This document shows, piece after piece, positions 26,200 through 34,988 of a DNA stretch of 64,000 nt. A program made the position numbers and the translations under genes. This DNA comes from Fuerstiella sp. Lineage in GTDB: Bacteria > Planctomycetota > Planctomycetia > Planctomycetales > Planctomycetaceae. Positions within the stretch are counted from its first letter, which is position 1. Each line of letters begins with the position of its first letter. The DNA lies in contig JABABI010000033.1 in assembly GCA_014238335.1 (NCBI GenBank), positions 1 through 64,000 of the forward strand. The letters run 5' to 3'. The notes beneath the pieces are model-generated. The model did no database searches. It saw only the letters and a program-made list of their open reading frames with translations, and had not been told where the DNA came from.

Positions 26200-27798
26200 T
26201 CAGTCCAGGAATCGTCGCAGTACATTTTCCGTGATCTTTGACACCGCATCATCGACGAGCACGGAACTTGGCCAGCAGATGGATCCCACAGAGAACACGG
26301 CACCGCCTCCGCCCGGTTCGTGAATCACAATCTCGGCTCCTCCACCATCCGCGTTCAGGCCCCTGGCCAGCACTTGCACGTTCGCTGGCGATGAAGCCGA
26401 CACCTTGTCCGTTTCATGACCGGACGCTCCGCCGGGGATTCGCATATGCAGACTCTCCTGTCCGAAGATGTCGCCATTCTTAAGCCCGGTTCCTTCGAAA
26501 CACCAATGATCTGCCTCTGTCACCTGGTACGGTGCGGCTGTCATGATCCCCGGGAATGTAAAAACAACGCCCAGCAGATTGGCTTCCGATTCCTGCCGTT
26601 TGCCAAAGCGGCTTTCGTATTCACGACCATCGGGGGCGAATTGGGGTTCCGAGTGACTCCAATTCGTATTCTGGTACACGACGCGATGATCGTCGAGAAA
26701 TTCGACTTCGCAGTTCAGGCCGTTGCCACCCAGGTACATCAGCCGTCCGCCACGTTCAAAGACCCAGCTCTTCAGGCGGAAGTACATGTCCGCAGACCAG
26801 TATTCCGGATGAGTACTGATGACCAGCACACGGTAATCATCCAGTAGAACCTGGTCGAAATGGAACTGCGTTTCGCTGTAAAAATCGTAATCCAGCCCTT
26901 GACGTTCCATCCACCCCAGCAGACGCCATTCGGAGGCCGCCATATGACAACCCTGACGACCGGCGATCGGGTCCGTCAGCTGCTCGTTTTCATCGATATG
27001 GTTGTAGGGATCCGGTCGTTCCAGCGACAGTGGTTCGTAGTTGTCCTGATCGTAGCTGCGATGTTCCTGTTCGGTGTATCGCTTGAGTTCCAGACGCGAG
27101 TTGACGATGGGCGCCGGTGGTAATCGATCCGCATTGATATAGTTGCTGCGGCCCCCGAAGCTGTTGTAGGCGTTCCAGTTGATGTCTGATGCCAGCACTG
27201 CAACTTTGGAACGCGGTTTCTCTGGCGCCACGATCCATGGGAACGTGAATGACATCCCCGATTTGCTTCGTGCATGGAAGTAGTACAACCCAGATCGCTC
27301 CGGAGCTTCGACAAACTGATTCAGCGCCTTGCTGTGGTAACCATGTTTGTTCCATGCAACGCCCGTCTGTGTGTAATCGCCGTCGGGCGTAATCTGCATT
27401 GTGGCGCGCGGGCCGTGTTCGTCGAATGTGCCGATGCGCCGGATGAGTTCTTTCTCTGCACCGTAGCGCCGGAGTTCCAGTTCGTATTCTTCGACCGCGT
27501 GCACTCGAAATTCCGACCGCTCACCAGACTTTACGCACCGCGGCCAGACGTAACCCAGCAGGCAGTCTGATAACAGACGGAATTGATGAGGTTCATTTTC
27601 CCGAATCTTTGCCTTGACGATTTTCGAACCATACCCTTCGCGGCCCACGACAATCTCATAGTCGCCTGGCGAAATGTCCGCGCAGACGGCGCCCGAAATG
27701 CTGGAGCGCGCTGTGACGACGTGGCCGTGACCTCGGAATTCGAACAGCACATCACTCAACGCAACGTATCGTTCGTCACTGACGTATCCCACCAGCAT
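26200..27798 (-). CDS. N,N-dimethylformamidase large-subunit-like protein (copy 2)
   Basis: A 532-residue paralogue of the next gene, alignable end to end: VGYVSDERYVAL, GAVCADISPGDYEIVVGREG, GLYYFHARSKSG, AYNSFGGRSNYIN, DYDFYSETQFHFD, ISTHPEYWSADMY, GGRLMYLGGNG, GGASGHETDK. It retains the 'THPEYWS' and 'YLGGNG' forms seen in characterised relatives, where copy 1 has 'LHSEYWS' and 'YLGGCA', so copy 2 may be the more ancestral enzyme. It is first in the minus-strand run and diverges from the amidohydrolase at 28055, so it probably sets transcription of the whole operon. Substrate unknown; amide hydrolysis is inferred from family. Confidence 0.82.
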   Translation of the reverse strand: MLVGYVSDERYVALSDVLFEFRGHGHVVTARSSISGAVCADISPGDYEIVVGREGYGSKIVKAKIRENEPHQFRLLSDCLLGYVWPRCVKSGERSEFRVHAVEEYELELRRYGAEKELIRRIGTFDEHGPRATMQITPDGDYTQTGVAWNKHGYHSKALNQFVEAPERSGLYYFHARSKSGMSFTFPWIVAPEKPRSKVAVLASDINWNAYNSFGGRSNYINADRLPPAPIVNSRLELKRYTEQEHRSYDQDNYEPLSLERPDPYNHIDENEQLTDPIAGRQGCHMAASEWRLLGWMERQGLDYDFYSETQFHFDQVLLDDYRVLVISTHPEYWSADMYFRLKSWVFERGGRLMYLGGNGLNCEVEFLDDHRVVYQNTNWSHSEPQFAPDGREYESRFGKRQESEANLLGVVFTFPGIMTAAPYQVTEADHWCFEGTGLKNGDIFGQESLHMRIPGGASGHETDKVSASSPANVQVLARGLNADGGGAEIVIHEPGGGGAVFSVGSICWPSSVLVDDAVSKITENVLRRFLD

Positions 27799-28054
27799 GT
27801 TCAGTGGCCTTTCTCGGGCAGCCTGTTTTGCTTTCGTGTGTCACTGGACGTGCCAGTGCCCAACATTGAAAGGCTAGCAGAAAGCACCGACAGAGCCAGT
27901 GGTGCGGCTCATTCGTGCCTTTCAACAGCGCCATTGATCAGACTACTCTCGGGCGCATCCCAGCGAATCTCTGGATCGGATTTCCTCATGTGTTGCTTCC
28001 CTTGACCGATTTTGCGATCGTATTCAGGAATATCTCTACAAACGTGAGGTGAAG
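27799..28054. promoter_or_regulatory. Divergent promoter region of the DMFase/amidohydrolase cluster
   Basis: This 256-base gap separates the minus-strand catabolic run from a plus-strand amidohydrolase, so both must be driven from here. I see no regulator gene in the cluster and no operator palindrome I would name. A 26-codon minus-strand reading frame (27909-27989) with coding-like codons is present, but has no homology that I recognise. Confidence 0.45.
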
Positions 28055-28903
28055 ATGATCGTCGACGTACACAGCCATACGTGGCAGTATCCCGCTCATT
28101 TCAATGATGACTTTCAACAGCAGGCACGTCGAGCACGGGCTGGTGCGGATGTTGATCTGACGGTGCGTTATGAAGAATACATCGCCGGCGCGACTCAGGT
28201 GGATCGGACGATCGTGTTCGGTGGCAAGGCGCGGCTGAGCGGTCTGTGGGTTGATGATCAGTATGTGGCGGAATACGTGACAGCTCATCCTGAGAAACTG
28301 ATCGGGTTTCTTTCGCTCGATCCGACTCAGGATGGCTGGCAGCAGGAAATGCGGGATGGGCACCAGAAGCTTGGCCTGCGCGGCATCAAGCTTCTGTCGA
28401 TGTATGCGGGATTTCAGCCGGATGACGAACGGCTCGATCCGCTGTGGTCATACGCCACTCAACATTCACTGCCGGTGCTGCTGCACACTGGAACGACGTT
28501 CGTCGCACAAGCCCCGCTTGAGTGTACTCTGCCGCGACATTTGGATCGTGTTGCGATTCGCTTTCCGGAAGTGAAGATTATCATGGCACATCTCGGTCAT
28601 CCGTATGAACCTGAATGCGTCGCCGTGGTACGCAAGCACCCGAACGTGTACACGGACATCAGTGCTTTGCACTATCGACCATTTCAGCTTTACCATAGTC
28701 TGATGCTGGTTCAGGAATACGGAGTCTGGGGCAAGTTGCTGTTCGGCAGTGACTATCCGTTTACCACCGTGGATGCATCGATCGACGGATTGCGAAAGCT
28801 GAACGAGCAGGTTGAAGGGACGTCGCTGCCGCGTTTGCAGGTGGACGAAATTGAAGCCCTGATTCAACGCGACAGCCTGGGGATTCTGGGGCTGGGCGGA
28901 TAA
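28055..28903 (+). CDS. Amidohydrolase family protein (Amidohydro_2 type) with intact HxH
   Basis: A 282-residue barrel hydrolase, paralogous to the gene at 22354. Metal sites look complete: VDVHSHTW (H6, H8), PVLLHTGTTF, IIMAHLGHPYEPE and LLFGSDYPF. Both share the rare string 'NVYTDISALHYRP/NLYTNISALHYRP', showing common origin. Likely a hydrolase or lyase on small cyclic or carboxylic substrates. The ATG at 28055 has GAGGTGA just upstream; a GTG at 28049 is an alternative. It diverges from the DMFase-like pair, so the cluster has one intact and one altered amidohydrolase transcribed in opposite directions. Confidence 0.86.
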   Translation: MIVDVHSHTWQYPAHFNDDFQQQARRARAGADVDLTVRYEEYIAGATQVDRTIVFGGKARLSGLWVDDQYVAEYVTAHPEKLIGFLSLDPTQDGWQQEMRDGHQKLGLRGIKLLSMYAGFQPDDERLDPLWSYATQHSLPVLLHTGTTFVAQAPLECTLPRHLDRVAIRFPEVKIIMAHLGHPYEPECVAVVRKHPNVYTDISALHYRPFQLYHSLMLVQEYGVWGKLLFGSDYPFTTVDASIDGLRKLNEQVEGTSLPRLQVDEIEALIQRDSLGILGLGG

Positions 28904-29041
28904 TTTCGCTGTCATCCAGCGCTGCGTCCAAAGGAGGGGCGCGCGGCTGAAAAGGCTTCGCTGTGAGTTCGCCGTTCCCGGTGGGGCGAGGTGCCATGTG
29001 GCGCGACGTGCCACGCCACAGTCTGCCGCGGCGGCGCGGCC

Positions 29042-29880
29042 TTACATCGTGCGAAACACGGCACCGCGTTCAGCTTCGATGCGTTTGGCAATGTTCTCGA
29101 TGTTCAGTTCGTTTTCCGGCCAGTCGGCAGCGGGCACGTGTGATATACGAAGCAGGAATCTCGCCAGCACGCCGGCGTATTCTTTTAATTCGCGAATTCG
29201 CACTTTGTCCGGAGTATCCGCGTTGCTGTGGCCGTATGCCGTTTCCGGATGACGACCGACAAACCGCCAACGCCACAGAAACGATGACGGAATCCCGCGC
29301 CGTGCGAAGGGAAACATGTCGCCTGATGCGTCCAGTTGAGAAAGCACATGGCATTTCAGGCCTTCGTTTAGTTCGTCCAGCTGATTCTGGATCAGACTTC
29401 GAAGTTCGGGAAACTGCAGCACGACGCCTTTCATCGGACCTGTGGAAAGTTCATCAAGAGCCAGCATAAATCGAGGTTTTGGTTCGGGCCCGAAGTGATG
29501 TTCGACGAATGCGGTGGACCCCTGGAGTCCTTGTTCTTCTGCACCGAACGAGACAAACCGAATTGTTCGTCCCGGCTGAATGCCCAACGCATTGCTCGCG
29601 CCAGCCAACAGCCTTGCGGTTTCAAGCAGCACGGCCACGCCGGCACCATTGTCGTTGGCCCCGAACGAATCAGGTGTCGTGTCGTGGTGAGCGAGATCGT
29701 CCCGGTCCGGGGAACGGAATATGCAAAATCGTCTGCATGTCATTGTTCATCATCGTCGACACCGAGTTGCTCCTGCCTGTTGTGACGTCGACTGTCGGAA
29801 CTTCGAAGCCCGTAAACGCGTCTTCATCGCGGGCAATGGGGCCGCGGCGATTTTGATCACTGACGTTTAATCGAGTCTCA
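29042..29880 (-). pseudogene. M28-family metallopeptidase remnant
   Basis: From about 29743 down to 29042 one frame gives an almost complete zinc aminopeptidase catalytic domain: HHDTTPDSFGANDNGAGVAV (zinc His and bridging Asp), FGAEEQGLQGS (catalytic Glu), LALDELSTGP and GHSNADTPDKV (last zinc His). Upstream the match switches frame near 29700: the family-like FPGP reads in one frame and RDDLAHHDT in another. The region above 29750 holds N-terminal-like sequence ending at a stop with no good start or signal peptide. The gene is therefore broken at its 5' half. A short in-frame ATG inside could still give a 233-residue fragment. Confidence 0.7.
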
Positions 29881-30205
29881 GGGCGAGCTCGTGTGGTTGC
29901 TGGTGGCCATCACCATTTACGCAGCCTCGGTGGGCTCCGGCCTATAGAAATACAGGCGTTCCCCCAGTTATCACAACTACGGCGCAAAAATGACAAATGA
30001 CCTTGTGCTGGGCGGAGCGGTTGCGATGCTGCTGGACTGGTCCATCTGGCCGCTAAGAATTGCTGCTGTCACCGGGACGATCACAAATATGGAAGCTGTC
30101 GCCATAACGTTCGTGCTTCCAACGTGGCGTGCTGACGTTGCTGAATGTGTTGCCCCGTCGCACCAAAAAAGCTGACTGACGGACTTACGTCGATGTGTTA
30201 TTTGT
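29881..30205. other. Gene-free stretch
   Basis: About 325 bases between the M28 remnant and the small membrane protein. Short frames exist but none has recognisable content or a convincing start. I see no tRNA, terminator or repeat here. Confidence 0.45.
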
Positions 30206-30691
30206 TCAAACGCTCGTCTGCCGAGCCGGAATGTGGTCCAAAATAGTCCTCTGCAAGACCGCGTGCCCTGACTCGGCAGGGTGCAATCGTGACAGACTTA
30301 CGAAGTCAACGTCCGGACCGGGTTTCGATCCGAGATCTTCTGTTGGCTGCACGCCAGTATTTTCGCTGTGGGTCGCATCAAAACCACATGAGCTGTCCAA
30401 CGGTGTCCGAAATGACACATTACCGGATTCCATCAGTCGATCAAATTCGTGGTCGTCGAACGTCGCAGCGGACGTGGCCATAATTCCGAAACCTCCACCG
30501 AGCAGCATCAGGCCAACAAGCATGCACAAGCCCACAGCCGGCAACGCCCATCGGCCGTTAATACCGAGGTTCTGCAGCGTTCCGGCAGCGACCATTAACA
30601 TAGTGGCGACTCCGCACGTACTCAGGACCAGGCCTGCCATAAACCGACATTTTTTCATTGGTCGGGCAGTAGGCTGCGTGTTTGTCTTCAT
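30206..30691 (-). CDS. Small two-helix membrane protein, unknown
   Basis: A 161-residue protein with a basic N-terminus (KTNTQPTARPMKKCRF), two hydrophobic helices (about residues 20-40 and 50-70: FMAGLVLSTCGVATMLMVAAG and ALPAVGLCMLVGLMLLGGGF) and a polar, acidic C-terminal tail of some 85 residues. I do not recognise the family. The ATG at 30691 is chosen because GGGAG lies nine bases upstream and the translation starts at the basic leader; the frame is open further upstream. It diverges from the coiled-coil gene at 31023 with about 330 bases between. Confidence 0.55.
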   Translation of the reverse strand: MKTNTQPTARPMKKCRFMAGLVLSTCGVATMLMVAAGTLQNLGINGRWALPAVGLCMLVGLMLLGGGFGIMATSAATFDDHEFDRLMESGNVSFRTPLDSSCGFDATHSENTGVQPTEDLGSKPGPDVDFVSLSRLHPAESGHAVLQRTILDHIPARQTSV

Positions 30692-31022
30692 CCTTTTTCT
30701 CCCGCCGTTTGAGTAAACATTCATCCGTAATTGGTTGTCAGGTGCATTCCGACATTCTGTCTGCGGACGCACCCCTCCCAACGCGGCCCAACTTTCAGAG
30801 GTTCAAAGAATCCTGCCAGGAATCCAGGACCGTCGTCGAACTAAGGGGTTCTGCACAGAAAAATCAGTGTTTCATCAGGTTTTTATGACTCTTGGTCGTT
30901 TCTGAAAAATCTGCTGAAATCCAGCCAGGTTTTCTGAAGCTATGGCGAATCAGTGCATGTGACGAATGTTCACGTCGCAAGTGTGTGTTTCCCACGGAAC
31001 TTGATGTTCAGGAGAGAGTCCA
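30692..31022. other. Divergent intergenic region
   Basis: These 331 bases lie between the divergent small membrane protein and the coiled-coil gene. Apart from a GGAGAGAG ribosome-binding site about ten bases before 31023, I see nothing specific. Confidence 0.45.
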
Positions 31023-31841
31023 ATGTTAAAGAAAATGATTGTCGGTTCGCTGGCTGCGACCCTCGTCGCCGGGTTTGTTTTCGGAAAGGACATGTTTAGT
31101 TACGCCACCACGGCCTGCACAAATGTCCGAGATGCGGTGAAATCAGAAATTACTCCGGAATTTGAACTGGGTCGAATTCGCAATGAGATCGACAAATTGA
31201 TGCCTGAGATTCGTCAGCACATGACGGTTGTGGCCGAACAAAGTGTCGACGTGAAGGACCTTGAACGCGACATCGTGAAAAAGGAGTCTCACTTGGCGGG
31301 CCAGAAAGATGCGATTTTCGCCCTGCGAGCCGATCTCGGCAGTTCCGGCGAAAAGTTCACTTATCGTCACGTGTCATATACTCGCGGCGAAGTGGAATCT
31401 GACCTGTCCCAGCGATTTGAGGCATTTCGCGTGGGCGAAGACGCCGTGAAGCGTGACCAGCAGATCCTGACAGCTCAGAGGCAGACTCTGCGTGCCAATC
31501 AGCAGAAACTGGACAGTATGCTGGGACGAAAGCAGGAACTCTCTGTGCTGGTGTCACAGGTAGAAGCTCGGCTGAAGACAATCCAAGCCTCTGAGGCCGT
31601 TAATAACATTGAAGTGGATGACACCAAGCTGGCTCGTGTTGAGGGTCTGATCAAGGATTTGAATCACGTTCTGGATGTCAGGGAATCTCTGCTTGAAACA
31701 GAAGGCCACGTCATCGGACGGATTCCCGTTGAAGCAGATACGGTCGATGTGCAGACTGACGTCGTTACAGAAATCGATCAGCACTTCGGTCTTGCTTCTG
31801 ATTCCACAGTTGCAGAGGTGGACAGCAACAGCTCAATCTGA
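31023..31841 (+). CDS. Membrane-anchored coiled-coil protein, unknown
   Basis: A 272-residue protein with an N-terminal hydrophobic segment (KKMIVGSLAATLVAGFVFG) acting as anchor or signal, then a long alpha-helical region (about 45-215) rich in Glu, Gln, Lys and Arg with heptad-like spacing, and an acidic tail. A conserved-looking centre reads RHVSYTRGEVESDLSQRFEA. The design is loosely like PspA-type or periplasmic coiled-coil proteins, but I cannot assign it. A good GGAGAG site precedes the ATG. A strong terminator at 31971-32004 closes the gene, so it is probably transcribed apart from the FHA-kinase genes just downstream. Confidence 0.8.
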   Translation: MLKKMIVGSLAATLVAGFVFGKDMFSYATTACTNVRDAVKSEITPEFELGRIRNEIDKLMPEIRQHMTVVAEQSVDVKDLERDIVKKESHLAGQKDAIFALRADLGSSGEKFTYRHVSYTRGEVESDLSQRFEAFRVGEDAVKRDQQILTAQRQTLRANQQKLDSMLGRKQELSVLVSQVEARLKTIQASEAVNNIEVDDTKLARVEGLIKDLNHVLDVRESLLETEGHVIGRIPVEADTVDVQTDVVTEIDQHFGLASDSTVAEVDSNSSI

Positions 31842-31970
31842 TTCAGCGGCTGCCCTTTGACTTTGCAATAAAAGTGCTGGTCAAAACGTCAGCGGTTCCG
31901 AGGACCGCGTCGAATCAGGTTCAGTATGGCAGGACGGGAAAACTGCTGCTGGAGCGGGACACACACGTGC

Positions 31971-32004
31971 TCCGGGCTCAAAAGCTTGAGCTCGGAGTAT
32001 TTTC
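31971..32004 (+). terminator. Strong intrinsic terminator after the coiled-coil gene
   Basis: ctccgggctcaa (31971-31982) pairs with ttgagctcggag (31987-31998) over 12 positions with one G-T wobble and an aagc loop, followed by tatttt. It lies 130 bases after the stop codon. The rest of the 31842-32211 gap shows no gene. Confidence 0.82.
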
Positions 32005-32211
32005 ATACTGCAAATTGCTTCCAGTTTCGAACAATACTGAACCAAACTAAACAATTTCACGTTACGACCAAGTCACAGCAGAACGAACATCACCCTTCAA
32101 CGATTCGATACAATGAATTCGGGCACTCTCCAACTGGATAGTCAAAACAGGCAGAATCGCTGGTATTGCGACACCTGTGTGCCCGAAAGCCAGACGACTG
32201 TTAAAGGAAAC

Positions 32212-32817
32212 ATGGTGGCGACAAGTCCGTGCAAGAAATACATGCTGTGGATCGACGGAGTCGGCGCGTGGCAGTTGTGCGTGGGTGAGTCCTTTGTCGT
32301 TGGTGCGCCGTCATTCGAAAAAAAATCTGCCGACATTGCACTGCTCGCGAATATCTCGCGCATGCACGCTTCTGTCGAACACAGCGGCGAAGAATGGCGA
32401 CTGATCGCGCATCAGCCAACGACGGTTTCCGGCCGGACGGTCAAGCAGGATACTGTCCTGTGCAGCGGTGACGAAATTCAGCTGGACGAACGAGTGCGAC
32501 TTGGGTTTCGTATTCCCAGCATTCTCAGCACATCTGCCATTATCGACTTTGAAAGTGATCATCGACCGTCGCACAGTGTTGACGGCGTCATCCTGCTGGC
32601 GGATCATTGTTTGTTGGGGCCACGGCGAGACCACCACATTTGCTGCACGCACTGGCCCGACGTTGTTGTTCTTTATTCGATTGATGGGAAACTGCGTTGT
32701 CGGTCCAAGGCTGCTCTCAGTATCAACGGACAAATTGCGGGTGATTCCTTCGACCTCAAACACGGTTGCGTCGTAACAGGAGAAGAACTCAGGTTCCGAG
32801 TTGAACAGATGGAGTAG
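32212..32817 (+). CDS. FHA domain-containing protein
   Basis: A 201-residue cytoplasmic protein. Strands from KYMLWIDGVGAWQLCVGES onward with NISRMHASVEHSGEEWRL fit a forkhead-associated domain (about residues 12-105), which binds phosphothreonine peptides; the SRMH segment corresponds to the conserved Ser/His of the binding loop. The remaining 100 residues (LADHCLLGPRRDHHICC onward) look like a second beta-rich, FHA-like repeat that is less conserved. The ATG at 32212 is preferred because AAAGGA precedes it and related proteins begin near here; an upstream ATG at 32113 would add a CxxC-containing leader. It lies 77 bases before the kinase and is probably its partner. Confidence 0.8.
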   Translation: MVATSPCKKYMLWIDGVGAWQLCVGESFVVGAPSFEKKSADIALLANISRMHASVEHSGEEWRLIAHQPTTVSGRTVKQDTVLCSGDEIQLDERVRLGFRIPSILSTSAIIDFESDHRPSHSVDGVILLADHCLLGPRRDHHICCTHWPDVVVLYSIDGKLRCRSKAALSINGQIAGDSFDLKHGCVVTGEELRFRVEQME

Positions 32818-32894
32818 AATGTCGCAGCCGGTAGTTCTTTTAAATGCAGTTGAACAGGCAGAACACGAAACGAAAAACGGGCTGGAATCAAGTC

Positions 32895-34904
32895 ATGAAA
32901 TTCACCTTCGCACCAGAAGCACGTCCTCTTGATGGATATACCATCAAGCGTGCCGTCCACCGTGGTGGATTTGGCGAGGTGTATTATGCGTTGAGTGATG
33001 CTGGTAAAGAGGTTGCTCTTAAACTGCTGAACAACAATCTTGACATTGAGCTTCGTGGTGTACGGCAGTGTCTTAATCTCAAACATCCCAATCTTGTCAC
33101 GATCTTTGATATCAAACAGGACAGTGACAACGACCACTGGGTGGTCATGGAGTTCGTCAGCGGTCGGGGCCTTTATGAAGTGCTGCAGGACTACCCCAGT
33201 GGAATGCCGCTGGAAGAAATCCTTTTCTGGCTCGGCGGAATAACGGCGGGACTTAGTTTCCTGCACGACCGCGGCATTGTTCATCGCGACCTGAAACCCG
33301 CCAACGTATTTCAGGATCCTGGCGGTGTCAAAATCGGCGACGTTGGACTGTCCAAGTATATTTCAGAAAGTTGCCGCAGCGCTCAGACTCAGAGTGTCGG
33401 CACAGTCTACTACATGGCTCCCGAAGTTGCTAAAGGTCGGTATGGTCGGGAAGTCGATGTCTACGCGATGGGTATTATGCTGTACGAAATGATCACCGGC
33501 AAAGTGCCGTTCGATGGTCAAACGACAGCTGAGATTCTGATGAAACATCTGACAGCGGAACCTGACCTGACCTGTCTTCCGGAGGAGATTCGTCCTGTCC
33601 TGTCAGCAACTCTTAGAAAGGATCCAGACCAGAGGACCAGCAGTATCGAAGAACTTGAGCGGCAGTTTCGCAATGTAGTTGCGACCGCCGACATAACGGC
33701 TCCCGTGCCGTTGGCAAAGCCGGGTTCTGCAGCTGCGGAGCGGCCTGTTGAACGGGTACGATCCATGGAAGCTGAGACTGTCGTGGACATTGACACGGAG
33801 TCAGTGCAAGCAGCCCCTGCCGGAGTTGCGGCTCTTGTCGCACTGTGGAGCTCCATTCCAGCGCCATTACAGTGGGTTGTGGGCGGTATTGTGGCTTTGC
33901 TGATCCTGGAATCCGGCACGTGGCTTCCGGTTGCGGTCGGCGGCATGATTGGCGGAGTCGCCTATTTGGGTTATCAGTTGCTGAGCATTTTTGTCGGCGA
34001 ACCATTTTCCGCAAGATCAACGCCTCACCAAACGGCTGCGCCCTCTCCGCCTGTGCCTGCTCGCCAACAGAAAACAGCATCACCCGCGGCAACGGCGGCT
34101 GTTCGGGGCAACGCGGTGCCGGCGCGATCTGTGGCACGAAATACTCGAGACCGTGTTTATACACCAGCGACGCTTCGGAAAATTGCGAAAACGCACCGTG
34201 CCACGGATATAACCACATCTATCTCTGTTTCGCTGGCAGCATCGGCCTTGGTGACTGCTGCGGTGTTTCTGGCGACCAACTTGCTGAAAGACAGCGCTCA
34301 GGCCGTCTATTTTGCCGCTGTTACAATGCTGGCAGCATGGGCACTGATCATTCCGTCAAAGATCTGGGAAGGTCGGACCGGCGACAGCTTCACGCGGAGA
34401 CTGTGTCTTGGCAGTCTTGGGCTTGGTGTTGGTTTTCTGGCAGCAGTGCTGCCGGAGTACCTGCTCATCAGCCATGACTCGCTGTTTGAAGGAAGTTACA
34501 AGGGGGCCCCAGTGCTGATTGGTCGCGTTGCGGTTGCAGACGGAACCGGCTCCCCGACTGTCGCCTGTTTCATGATGTTCTTTGCTGCGTTGTTTTCTAC
34601 CCGACGCTGGTGGTGGCAGGTTGACAGTTTTCGCAAAGCCAGATTTCGAGTTTCCAGCGCATTATTTACTCTGGTGATCGGCATCGTGATCACGGGAATG
34701 CTGCAGAATTTTTCTTTCCCTGACGCTCTGGGAGCAACCTGGGCGCTGGCCATTTCGGCGGTTGTACAGTTATCGGCAGGCTGGACCCCCGCCGAAGACA
34801 GAACACTCTCACCGGCACCGGCACTCGTACCAGATCAGACACCTCCAAGGTCGGTCAATCCACAGGTTCCGTTGGCCAAAGCCGAGCAAGCGTCATTCAA
34901 TTGA
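32895..34904 (+). CDS. Membrane Ser/Thr protein kinase with multi-helix C-terminal domain
   Basis: A 669-residue protein. The kinase domain (about 14-265) has the glycine loop RGGFGEVY (23-30), the ATP lysine K43 (VALKLL), HRDLKPAN (130-137) and APE (175-177), so it should be active. The metal-binding DFG is DVG (149-151). A linker leads to about eight hydrophobic helices (325-340, 345-368, 442-463, 470-488, 503-525, 555-570, 587-604, 611-630) with a Pro/Ala-rich insert between the second and third, so the C-terminus is embedded in the membrane. Most bacterial Hanks kinases have one helix and a sensor. The start at 32895 has GGAA upstream; 32844 is the alternative. Confidence 0.9.
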   Translation: MKFTFAPEARPLDGYTIKRAVHRGGFGEVYYALSDAGKEVALKLLNNNLDIELRGVRQCLNLKHPNLVTIFDIKQDSDNDHWVVMEFVSGRGLYEVLQDYPSGMPLEEILFWLGGITAGLSFLHDRGIVHRDLKPANVFQDPGGVKIGDVGLSKYISESCRSAQTQSVGTVYYMAPEVAKGRYGREVDVYAMGIMLYEMITGKVPFDGQTTAEILMKHLTAEPDLTCLPEEIRPVLSATLRKDPDQRTSSIEELERQFRNVVATADITAPVPLAKPGSAAAERPVERVRSMEAETVVDIDTESVQAAPAGVAALVALWSSIPAPLQWVVGGIVALLILESGTWLPVAVGGMIGGVAYLGYQLLSIFVGEPFSARSTPHQTAAPSPPVPARQQKTASPAATAAVRGNAVPARSVARNTRDRVYTPATLRKIAKTHRATDITTSISVSLAASALVTAAVFLATNLLKDSAQAVYFAAVTMLAAWALIIPSKIWEGRTGDSFTRRLCLGSLGLGVGFLAAVLPEYLLISHDSLFEGSYKGAPVLIGRVAVADGTGSPTVACFMMFFAALFSTRRWWWQVDSFRKARFRVSSALFTLVIGIVITGMLQNFSFPDALGATWALAISAVVQLSAGWTPAEDRTLSPAPALVPDQTPPRSVNPQVPLAKAEQASFN

Positions 34905-34988
34905 GAATGAGGCGCGCGTTGCGCGGCACTGAATTCAGGCGGTTGCTGCGGGCGGGTCATCACAACTGGAAGTCGGAGTAAATCTACC

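Noticed and set aside
30195..30716. Plus-strand frame of 173 codons
   Set aside because: Antisense to the small membrane protein, which has a ribosome site, a basic leader and two helices.
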